A DNA stretch of 64,000 bases from Sambucus nigra (Eukaryota > Streptophyta > Magnoliopsida > Dipsacales > Adoxaceae). The position numbers were made by a program, and so were the translations under genes. The notes beneath the pieces are model-generated. The model was given only the letters and a program-made list of their open reading frames with translations, was not told the origin of the DNA and made no database searches. Of this stretch, positions 24,285 through 34,368 are shown in pieces. The DNA lies in the NCBI GenBank assembly GCA_949130495.1, contig OX422213.1:536719467-536783466 (forward strand), written 5' to 3'. The stretch's first letter is position 1; each line of letters starts with the position of its first letter.

Positions 24285-25340
24285 ATCTCACCATCTTATG
24301 AAGTATGTGCGCACCGCCACTATCCCCAACCGAGGACGAAAATTGTCCACGAAAACATGCAGTGTGTCGACTAGAAGATAGGTGATGTCGACTATTATAA
24401 ATCCCAACAACGCCTCATTAACATAAACTTGGCCTCGGAATTTTACCGGAAGGGAAACAATCACACCAAACCTTAGAGAAGGCCATTGTTGCCAAACTAG
24501 GACCATATCACTCACAATGAGCTTCTTCAATTCTAAACACAAAAAATTAATCTCCAAAAGTGCCTCAAATGCCTTCTTCTATAATGGGTCCACATACCCA
24601 TGGTCAAGCACATCTACCCACCATAACACAAAAATCTCAAGATAATCATCCAAATTCCTAAAAGTTGGAAGAAATCCGCCACAAGATGTGAATCAAGCCT
24701 CGCAGAAATGCGTGTGAGTCACCCATCTTGTCTCCGAAAGATATAAAAGAAATATCCAATATAAATACCAACCTTTTATTCCCTAAACATATGAAAGAAG
24801 TCCTCAAGAACAAACACCTCCAATTATCTTAATCGGGTACTAATGGTCCAGTCATCATCGATTAAAAGATCGAAGAAGTCCCACAATGGAGTACTCAAGA
24901 TAGTCCTCAATAACCCTCAATATGCCTAAAAAGTCGATCAATGTGGCAGGAATGAAGAGAAGATGGTGGACAACTCAGCGGGGACGGGGGTCTCCGTGGA
25001 AGCCTCACTCACGGCCAACTAGTAGGCAATGTCATCAGTGAAGGCATATAGCTCAGATTGATCGATCGTACACTCCAGCTCGACCTACTTATATTCTGCA
25101 TCTAACCCATCGATGAACCAAGTACACGCAGACACCCTCAAATGGAACTTATCATAGCGAGCGAACATAATCCACCTAGTTTTGATACCCATAGCCTCGT
25201 TGCATTAAGACACTCGGTCATTCTCCCATATCTCAATTTCCTCATTGATATCGAAGAGGGTTTGACAGCGATCCGACTCTAGACGAGGTATAAAGTCATC
25301 AAAACATCAAGACGCTGAAGATAAGGTCAAAAGAGGGACA
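24285..25340 (-). pseudogene. unidentified decayed protein gene
   Basis: On the minus strand, protein-like text runs for about 1 kb with few stops. It includes IPRLESDRCQTLFDINEEIE, then KTRWIMFARYDKFHLRVS, AELSTIFSSF, and LLIDDDWTISTRLR followed by LEVFVLEDFFHMF. The last part is an open stretch 24288-24557 (LKKLIVSDMVLVWQQWPSL onward). Charged and hydrophobic residues alternate as in a folded protein, and the pieces stay mostly in one direction with small shifts. I do not recognise the family; no reverse transcriptase, integrase or transposase motif is present. It could be a captured host gene fragment or an unfamiliar transposon protein. Confidence 0.45.
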
Positions 25341-26265
25341 AAATCATCATTTTCAAAAATATGGAGGGTGTCTAGTTGTATTTTTCAAAAGTTTAGGGGG
25401 AAATTTGAAAATTTAAGAAAATTTATGGGCGGAAATATAAATTTCTTAAAGAGAAGAGGTGCTCAAATGATTTTCAGAAGTAAGAAGGAGTAAATTGAAA
25501 AGAATCCAAGTTTGGGTTGAGGGAGTAAGGAAATATAATGGCTCTGGTAGGGTTAAAATTCTTAGAGGTTTTTTGTGCAAATTCCTAAATTGGAGGAATG
25601 AAATTGTAATCAAAAGAGGGAGGGATAAGTATTAAACTTACTTTAGAAATTAGGACAAGGGATGCCCAAACCTTATTGGCTCCACGCAACAATGTAGCAC
25701 AGAGGGCTTGGACGATCCTTACTTCCCCCACTATGCCTACCAGTGCTGGAGAATCGGTGGAATATGATCCACTCAGGCGAGAGTCACCCTAGCTCACTGA
25801 CATAGGCGTGTCCCTTAGAATGATGCCAATAAAGCCCCCAAGGTTAACAAGTCACAAAATTCATAAAAGAGCAACTAATTAGTTCACAAATTAACATAAA
25901 TGCTCGTTTTTTAGCTAATGCAGTCACAAAAAAACAGTTTGGGAAAATGTTCATAACTCAGTCTATAAAGATAGAAATAATAAACCGTTTATTGGGTTCG
26001 ATTTCTTACTTCTGTACCGTCCTTTTGGTACCAATCCTGTCTCTAAATTCAAAGTACATAGAAAATGGCAAGGCCGTAAAGTAAGGTCAAATTCCAAGAT
26101 TGATATTTTGGCATTCCAAGAATTTTATGAACCGAGTCATTTTGGTTGATGTGTCATTTATTCATATCTTATTCCTAGGTTCATTATTGAATACTGTTCA
26201 TGTACCTATTGATAGAAGGTAGTGGTATCGTTTAAAAATAGAATATTTATTTTATAGGTCTTAAC
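25341..26265. other. intergenic, nothing recognised
   Basis: AT-rich sequence without recognisable genes or terminal repeats. The segment 25360-25460 is rich in AAAATTTGGGGG-like runs. It borders the low-coordinate end of the Tat LTR. Confidence 0.3.
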
Positions 26266-26760
26266 TGATTAATACCAATAACAAACTATAATAAATAAAG
26301 AGATTAACGACTTAGATTTGAGAGAGATCAGAGACAAGGAAGGAAATAAGATATTAACGTGGTTCATCCCAATAAGGTGCCTATGTCCATAAGTGCAGTG
26401 TTGTTTGTATTAATCTTAAAAAGAGGGATACAAGCTCTCAAGAATCTTTTTAGGGTTTTGTGTACGGCCGTTAGGTTGAACGTTTTTCAGATGCCTTTGT
26501 TGCGTGAGTGCACTTTATATAAAGAGAGAAGTGGAAGATGTTGATTGCCTTTATAAATCAGGCAGTTACACCATTCTACATTTCAGGGGACAACTAACAA
26601 TGAGTCAGTCCTAACTGAAAGGACTAATCCACGTATGAGTACTAAGAACTGTACATATCCCCACATATGTGTTTGGCAACTAATAACATTAAGTCACTTT
26701 AGTTGGCAATTCAACCGACCAAGGAAAACACCGAGCTAAATAATAATGATATTGAGTCGA
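26266..26760 (-). repeat. Tat 3' LTR, distal half (U3/R/U5)
   Basis: Minus-strand LTR sequence with a TTTATATAAAG box near 26515 and the U5 motif TGAACCACGTTAATATC near 26360, matching the LTR at 5560-6080. The low-coordinate end is placed at TGATTAATACC (26266), which would be the terminal CA on the minus strand; this limit is inferred. Joined to 37090-37173 it makes an LTR of about 579 bp, against 521 bp for the other copy. Bases 26756-26760 (GTCGA) are the target site of the inserted element. Confidence 0.65.
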
Positions 26761-29494
26761 TGATAAGCACCCAAAAGTGTACATTTTATACCCCGAATAG
26801 ACGTACTTTAGTTGCTAATTCTCGACAATATGGGTCTTATGTCCTTAAACGTTTATCTTGTAGGTCAAATGTCCGTTTGCGGTGTCAAAAGCTATATATC
26901 AAGGCAAAAGCGCGTTGAATGGAGCTAATTCCCTCCCCCGTAACTTTACCCGAGCCTAAACCTAGCCTAAACCTATCCCAAACCCTGAGTGTGTTTAGTT
27001 TGTCCCTTTTTAATATTTTTTTAGATTTTTAGTTTGAGTTATTTTATTTTTAGTATTTATTTTTGATTTATTCAGTATTTTCTAGGTTTTGTTTTCTATT
27101 TTTCTAATTTATCTTTATTAGTATAATTTTATTTTATTTTAATTTTTATTAGTATTAGATTTTTACTAGGATTAGATTTTTTTTAGGATTTCATTTATTT
27201 TTAGTTTTATTTAATTTTACATTTATTTAGGATTTTTGTTTTAGTTTTATTAAATTTTATTTTTTATTTCTTTTTAGTTTCATTTTTAATTGAGTCTTTA
27301 TTTTATTTTTAGAATAGGAATTTAATTTTTAGATTTTTAGTTTTTCTTAGTTAGTTTTATTTTTAAGGGTCCAAATTAAATACACACATAAACCCACTTA
27401 TCCTACACTCACACCCCACTCCCATACTCTTTACACACACACAACCAAACCCCCACCCTCACCAAACTTCCTACACCCACACACACAATATAACCCTCTT
27501 CATCTTCCCCACCAAAACCCACTCACTATCTCTCCTCTCTTCCACCATTTTTAAACCTCCATTAAACACTCAAACCACCACCCACCTTATACCCCCATAC
27601 ATAGACACCAGCCCTACCACCTGCTTACCACCTCTTGCCGACGACAACCTCTGGCCGGAAGCGAACCTCCGTCGCTCGGCACCCAACTGCGATTGCCCAC
27701 CTGCGACCCTTCGGCGCACCTTCTAACCTACCCAAACCCCGCCAGCGCCGACACCCCACCACGCAACCAGCGCACTACCCCCTACGCCGATCCTCCATAC
27801 CAGGACCTTTGACCCGCATCCCACTCAGATCATGGTAGCAACCCGGAATCCCCCAAACCCGATCCACCCTTATCTCTCCATACCCAAGCTCCTACTAGCG
27901 ATCCAACACCCATCTCCACATTCCAACCCGCCCATCAACCCTTAACCGACCCTAGCCCAACCTCCACCCGAACCCGATCGTGCTCTTCCAAAACCCCATA
28001 CCTATTTCAACCCATTTTCAAAAGCCATGACTTTCACCTGCCAAATGCAAACCAAGACCAAGTCAACCAACTTAAATGCCCACATGTGTTTTAAGCCATA
28101 TAAACCCTTTTACCCCATTACCCGAAACACCCAATAACCATATCAGAGTTTGTCACCCAATTCCCTCACCCATATACCTTCCCTTACCTCACACCTTTGC
28201 AATGCACATGTGCACTCCCATTACGAAATTTACCCCCATGTGCACACACCCAATCCTCTTGCACCTTAGTTCTTCCAACTATACCCCCATGCTCCATGTG
28301 CCTACTATATAAGGATGGAAGACCTCATTTGAAGACTTATCATGAAATAGAGAAGAGAATTCTAGAGAAAGTTAGAGAGAGTTTAGTGTATAAAATAAAT
28401 TATGATAAACACCATTTTGTAAATAATTTTATTTTTTTTATTTTTGTTAGATATTTGTGAGGTTAACTTTTGTAAGAGATTTAATTGAGTGATTATTTAA
28501 TTTCAAATCATTTGGATGCTCAATTGGAGGGATGTAAATTGCAAATTCAAGGATTGGAGTCCAATTTCACTCAAATAGATTTGGTTTGATTGTTCTTCTC
28601 TTCTACTTTATTTTATTAGCCTTTGATTTTTTTATTATCATGTTTAATATGTTGTTAGGCTAAATCCCCTTTCAAGGGGTGGGGTGAACCCTTATTTGAT
28701 GTTATTTTAATTTAATTAGTTTGATTACTTGAAAATTCTCTTTGAATGTTAATTTTGATTCCTCACCCTTAAATTTACGCCTCGAGAGAGGGTAAATGAT
28801 TTTTGAGAGAAAATCAAAATTCTAAGTTATAATACCCATTTTAGATTCGAACTAGAGATAGAGGTTTCTTAAGTGGGGTATTATTACTCGAATTTCAACT
28901 CTAAATTTATTTTCTAAGATTTACATAAATTTTAATCGATCGATCCTAGCGGGTGATTAATTAAAAGGAGTGTAGATCTATTTTCTAGAGTTATGGGGTG
29001 TTAAACTTAATTTTCTAAAAGGTTACTATTAAAATTACATTTGCAACGAGGGTTAATTTGTAATTTTGATATTAATTTGGTAAATTAATTAAATTAATTA
29101 GTTGGAATAGCTAAAATTTGTGGTGTAATCCCACTCCTTGATTGATCTCACATTTATTTACCTCACTTTATCTCTTATTTTTGTGTGACTTTATTTTTCA
29201 TTTTAGTCACTTTTTAGTGGATCTTTCATCTAAGTTAGTGTTATTTCACATCCTCACCCTAATTGTTTTAATATTTGAAAAAGCCAAAAAAAATACAAAA
29301 AGAAAAATCCCCCAGAAAAAGAAAATAAAATTGAATTACAATTGAGTTTGTCTCTAGCTTACCCCCTTGATGTGGACTGATACCCTTACTTACCTCTACA
29401 CTTGAGTTTATTATATTTTGTAGGTATTTGAGGATTTTGATTAGAAGAGATTTTCAAGCAACAACGAAAAATACACGGAAAAGTCTTTTTATCA
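26761..29494 (+). repeat. 5' LTR of the Athila-like element (2734 bp)
   Basis: It aligns along its whole length with 34369-37078, at roughly 95% identity by eye with small indels. The U3 part 27380-28300 is strikingly C-rich on this strand (runs of CCCACC, ACACCC), with a GC-rich patch at 27630-27960, unlike the AT-rich surroundings. It ends TTATCA at 29494. Confidence 0.9.
28306..28313 (+). promoter_or_regulatory. TATA box of the 5' LTR
   Basis: TATATAAG lies at the end of the C-rich U3 and just before a purine-rich R region (GGATGGAAGACC). The matching site in the 3' LTR (35871-35878) is TATACAAG. Confidence 0.6.
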
Positions 29495-29496
29495 AA

Positions 29497-29511
29497 TGGC
29501 GTCGTTGTCGG
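29497..29511 (+). other. primer-binding site, tRNA-Asp type
   Basis: TGGCGTCGTTGTCGG begins two bases after the LTR. It resembles the TGGCGCCGTTGCCGG site used by Athila-group elements (tRNA-Asp), with C-to-T changes. A second partial copy of the same motif lies 30 bases on (GACGTCGTTGCC). Confidence 0.7.
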
Positions 29512-29762
29512 AGAGATAAAAAGTTATCAAATGACGTCGTTGCCATTCTTGGGAGCGTGAAGCACTCGGAGCGGATTCAATTTTGTAGGTCATTTATCTC
29601 CTATATTTTGTTGTATCTTAGTATCATTTTCTTAGTTTTTAGAAGACTTGTATTAGGGTTTTTATCATTGCTTGTATTGCGGTGCATAGAGACACCTTTA
29701 TTTTATTTTTCATTTTTTTTAAATTGTAATAATCGAAGATTAGCTTGATTGGAAAACCGAAC

Positions 29763-29814
29763 AAGGTAGAGAGAGGGCGTCCAAAGGCGAGGATTTAGAA
29801 GCCTCTCTACCTTG
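29763..29814 (+). other. leader stem-loop
   Basis: AAGGTAGAGAGAGG is followed 25 bases later by CCTCTCTACCTT, giving a stem of about 12 bp. It lies in the untranslated leader between primer site and gag frame, where packaging or dimerisation signals usually sit. A G/C-rich segment with further self-complementarity follows to 29905. Confidence 0.4.
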
Positions 29815-30359
29815 GGTCGGTAGGTCTCCCGGGGCCGACTGAGATTGGCCTAATCTCCCCCCGATCGACTTAAATTTTTCGGCACCCCACGGCCTAAAAA
29901 CCGTTGGAGGTATATTTCTCAAACACTCGCGCCTCTCCTATTAGCGAGTCAATTCTTTTGTGTGCTCTTACTTGATTTTATTCTCGCATTTATTTTCGAA
30001 TGGTGTGATGAATTAATTTATTAAAACATACACTCGGTCACTCACGAGAAGGGATTTCATCACCCGACTCACTCGCTTACCATTGTGTGCTACCCTAGCC
30101 ATCACTAAATTTAAAATCAATCAACTAGGTAGCCCAGTAGGAGAAAATTTTGCAAAGGCGATCACTAAGATAAATTCCGTGATTTTTTTTCACCCGTGGA
30201 CTTAATTAAAATTTGACTACCCTTTCATTAAATTTAAAGATATATATTGGCTATGTGCTAGTTAAGATTTCTCCTTGGCTTGCGTGTGTCCAATTCATTT
30301 TTCGGTAGTTGATTTTAGCGAGTTCGTCAAAATTCAAAGAGTCCATATTTTTCCCCACC

Positions 30360-30515
30360 TTTTCTTCCAAAAAAATCCAAAAATATTTTCTTCCTTTTTC
30401 TTTAAAAAAAAAATCCAAAAATATTTTCTTTCTTTCATTTTTAGAAAATCCAAAAATATTTTCTTTCCTTTTGAAAAAAAATTTAAAAAATCAAAAAAAA
30501 TATTTTTCTCCTCAT
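30360..30515 (+). repeat. three AATCCAAAAATATTTTCTT repeats
   Basis: Three copies of an AT-rich unit containing AATCCAAAAATATTTTCTT, about 50 bp apart, precede the gag-like frame. They produce short Phe/Lys-rich open frames on both strands that are not genes. Confidence 0.7.
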
Positions 30516-30558
30516 GACCGAAGAACGTCATTTACTGGACTAGTTTGGTCATTTCTCA

Positions 30559-32448
30559 TTGACATGCGACACGTGTGAGAGTGATCCCATGCCGTTTCTT
30601 TATGATATCCTTAGTGGTCTCATCTCTCTCACGAGTACCGTTGATACTCTTGACCCGTCCATGAATGAACCTCATATTCCATCACCCTCGGTGTCAAGTG
30701 TCGACGTGCCTCATCCTTTGTTGTGCACCCATTGTTATTATGCCGATCACATGTCCCATGAGTTCCCTTACTCTTCATATCCCTACGAACCCACCTTGGA
30801 ACATGTGTATCCGTATGACACTGTTCCGGAACCCACCTCGGCCTATTATCCCGATGCATATAATCCCGAGTTGTGTGAGTACCCCAGTTATTCGTGGAGG
30901 CCTGATCACCCTTCCACGCAATACGAATCCCAACCCAGTGTTGTGAATCCTCACACGTTCCAACAGTTGTCATGGCAACCTTGTGCACCCATTCACGATC
31001 AGTTCCCTCATTACGCATCACATGAGTATCAACCATTTTTCCATCACGAAAGCGATCCTTTCGTGTATGATGAACTTGGACCCACTCCACACACTTCATT
31101 TGAGTATTATCCATATAGTCATGATCATAGCGAGTTGTGACCACCTCAACCACCGCCACCACCCATCACTCCCCCACCTTCATCCACATCCGCTCTCGAA
31201 CGCCTCTTGCAACAATTTATCATCGAGCAAGAGCAAACCACTCAAATTCAAACTCAAGCTCTCCAAAGGCTTGAACAACGATTAAATAATTTGGAGTGTG
31301 CGAGAGAGTCGGGCATTCCCATGGATCCGCCCATTGTTGCACCAGAGTGTGATGATGTTGTGTCCTCTTATGACACAGATTTTGAGTGTGACTAACCCTA
31401 TCCTCCCGAGAATCTCGAATTTGAGACCATCCCATGGTCCGAGCTTCAAGTCGACACTTGTGTTGATTTCTCCATCCATAGTGAGACTGATCGAATCCCA
31501 CCATGTCCACATAAACCTACCTTTGAGGTTCACCTTCCCTTTCCCGTCGAATCCAAAATAATGCCCGAGTCTACACGTATCGAGCTTCACCCTTGTGTTC
31601 CCGAGGAACCACTTCATCCTAGGTTAGCTCCGGCTACGAGTGCTCACCATTTTCTCGAGATAGAATCCATGATAGTTTCTCCCTATCCGGATATGGATGA
31701 TGTCCCACCATGCATGGCTCCCTTTGAGCCCGATATTTCTAGTGATTCATCTATCTCTGATCTTGGTGTCTCGTCTTACCCACCCACCACATTTACCAAT
31801 GCTACTCTTATGGAGAAGTTCACAACTCCATCTTTAGAAACCACACTCCCTTGTGAGAATTCCTTTACTCCTCCCAATGAGTGTGTGTCTCCCACGCTTG
31901 AGTTGGATCATCTTCCTCCACCATTTATCCCACCTGATACATCATTTATCCCAACCAACCAACCCATTATCCCTTCCAACCCACCACCTGGTTTGGATCT
32001 TAATTTTGCACATTTCAAGTTTTAAACCATATATTTATATCCTAACCCGAAATCATCCACCACCCATGAGAGTATATGTGGTGTTACTCTCCACTTCCGT
32101 GACATCGAACTTGTTACTCTATGCACACCACTTCCTTGTGGTGTTGATTTTTCTTCTCGAAAGCTCCCTGGCGTGTCACGGCGCGACCATTATCATAGCC
32201 CATTCATAGAACAGTCGTGCGATTTCTCTGAGGCCCACCCCATTCCTATTTCCAAACCCATTTGCCTTCCCATCCAACTTAAGCATCATTCTTATAGGGC
32301 CCTAGTTTCCTTCACCTTTAAGCTCAACAGTGCCCGTGGACGATACCCTTTCACCCTTCCTACCCTCACCCTTACCCTAATACCCACCCGCCCATGGTCC
32401 ACCGATGCTTTGCATCGTGTGATGCACTTTACCATACAGGTGCATTGA
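30559..32448 (+). pseudogene. gag-like long reading frame with three stops
   Basis: One frame runs about 630 codons from ATG at 30559 to 32448 and is broken only by TGA at 31138, TAA at 31393 and TAA at 32023. In AT-rich DNA far more stops would be expected. Residues 54-70 hold a knuckle-like CTHCYYADHMSHEFP. Tyr/Pro/His-rich segments precede it and follow it to about residue 193. A Gln/Leu-rich coiled coil (LERLLQQFIIEQEQTTQIQT) lies near 31195-31290, and long Pro/Ser-rich acidic stretches follow. The order of knuckle, coiled coil and proline-rich tail suits a capsid or RNA-binding protein of an Athila-type element, but I cannot name a family for the C-terminal part. Confidence 0.55.
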
Positions 32449-34355
32449 CCCATTTGAGCCTCTATCGAACAAGACTGGCGCTTCAGTCTTGTTTGGGGGT
32501 GACTCTCATCACCCATATTTTTCTGCCGCCCCGCACTTTCCTCATTCTTATCCTTAGGGTGAGATCCCTTCGATCTGGCTGAAGATATTAAACTTAACGC
32601 TACCGGGAGGCAGCCCACATTTCTTGTATGAGTCTCATCCTGTTTGGGGGTGGTGTTTCACATCACCCTATGCTTTACCATGTTATGGACTTGTACACAT
32701 TTTTTTCTCGTATCACTTATTCAGGTTTTATTTTGGCTTCATCGGTCCACTTCAATAGCGGTATATTCTGGTACTATCTTTCCTACCCTATGCTCTCAAT
32801 TTTAAAAATCATTTTACCTAACATCGAGGACGATGTTCCTTTTTGTTTGAGGGTGGGGAATTTTATCAAAATCGTACCTCTTTTGAATTTTTTTAATTTT
32901 TGATCCTGATTTTTAAAATTTCGTGCAGTTTCTTTCATCTCACTCATTGATGTGATTTTCAATCATCCATCTTTTAAAGTCTAGGAATCAAGCTAGAGAA
33001 TATTTTTTCTAAATAGTTTATGTAATACATAATATGGCATGTTGCACCATGAATTTCTAGACTCAACAAAAATTTGTGCACTTATCACGTCACTACGGTT
33101 TAGAGTTGAGGAGTACTACAATTCTAAAGAGAACCTTAAGGATCACTAGTAGAGACTTTATCCCGTGAGATTTGTGCCTTTCACCCTTTCAGAGTGTTTT
33201 ACGCAATCTCCGAGTCACAAGTTGATTCAACTTCTTTTGGGTCCGCACTTTAATTGTTGTATGATCTCATTATCTTTCATTAAAATTTGGCCTGATCACT
33301 GAGAACGGCATCACTTTCGAGTTGTAAGAAACACGTGTCTTGAAATTTGTATTAAATACTAGATTTTCATCCATACACTTACCACTTTTCCATATCACTT
33401 TTCCATTTACTCACCCATTACCTTCCCATTTATTTCCCTCATCATCCATACACACTCCCCACTCCATTCATATATCATCGATCATCATTTTGAGAAAAAG
33501 AGTGTTGATTCCAAATGTTAAATGTCTTCATTGTTGATTTAAAAAAAGAGTTAGTAGTTAGTAGTTAGTTTTGAAATAAAAGACATTTGTGCCTAAAGTG
33601 TATACACTCTTCTATCGCATCCATCTTTTATCCATCACACATCCATCACTCATATCTTCATATCCTTTCCATCTCATTTCCCCTCACTCATATATAATCA
33701 TCCATATTTTCCCTAGGTGTTCGGGCAAATGAAAGTCAAAGTGGTGAATAACTCGATGTTCTCACTATAGTGATTATCACTTCTTTCATGAGATCATTTT
33801 TTTTCCAATTGTTCGTTCTTTCTTATGTGTGTGTGAGACGTTTGAACTTGATTACATTTACTCACCTTCTCACACACAAGAGTGATACACTAATCCAAAT
33901 CTCGAGAGTTCATTTGAGAGAGTTATATCCAGTGAGATTTGAAGTTGAAGCGTTGATTCTGAAAAAGCAATCTAGGAATTACTCTTGTGATACTCGACCC
34001 TTTTTGACTGATTCACACTAAACACGTGTTCTAGGAAGGATGTGCCTTGAGTATTTACTTAGCTAAACTTTTTACGCTTCTAGTTTGTATTTCTGAAATC
34101 ATTTATCTCATGATGGACTGTGCGATTATTCTACGTCTAATAAGAGATTGACTGTCGTTTGCAAATAAGAATTTTGTGGGTATATTTCCTGCAAACCCTC
34201 ACGAGACACAACTCGTCCTGTAGGACAACATATAGGTTTAAAGGCTTATTGCACATGCTAAGTGCAATCGCAAGTGCACGCGAAAGTGGTATACTTTTGG
34301 TTTATTATCTTTCTCTTTCTCTCTATCTTATTGCTCGAGGAATAGCAACGCTCTG
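32449..34355 (+). other. non-coding 3' spacer of the Athila-like element
   Basis: No gene. It contains CTTGTTTGGGGGTGA near 32489 and CCTGTTTGGGGGTGG near 32639, GGGAGGCAGCCCACA at 32606, and GAGGGTGGGGAATTT near 32848. These are repeated polypurine-like tracts of the kind found downstream of the gene block in Athila-group elements. Cys/His-poor open frames at 33340-34021 look incidental. Confidence 0.5.
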
Positions 34356-34368
34356 TTTGGGGGTGGTG
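34356..34368 (+). other. polypurine tract of the Athila-like element
   Basis: TTTGGGGGTGGTG directly precedes the 3' LTR start TGATAAGC. Earlier near-copies occur at 32492 and 32643. Confidence 0.75.

Noticed and set aside
30629..31162. 177-codon open frame on the minus strand
   Set aside because: It is the complement of the Tyr/Pro/His-rich gag-like frame at 30559. Its own protein is low in hydrophobic core residues and has no domain.
33340..34021. two open frames of 65 and 83 codons in the spacer of the Athila-like element
   Set aside because: They lie in non-coding spacer, and the C-rich composition explains the lack of stops. An envelope-like gene was considered, but no signal peptide or membrane segments fit.
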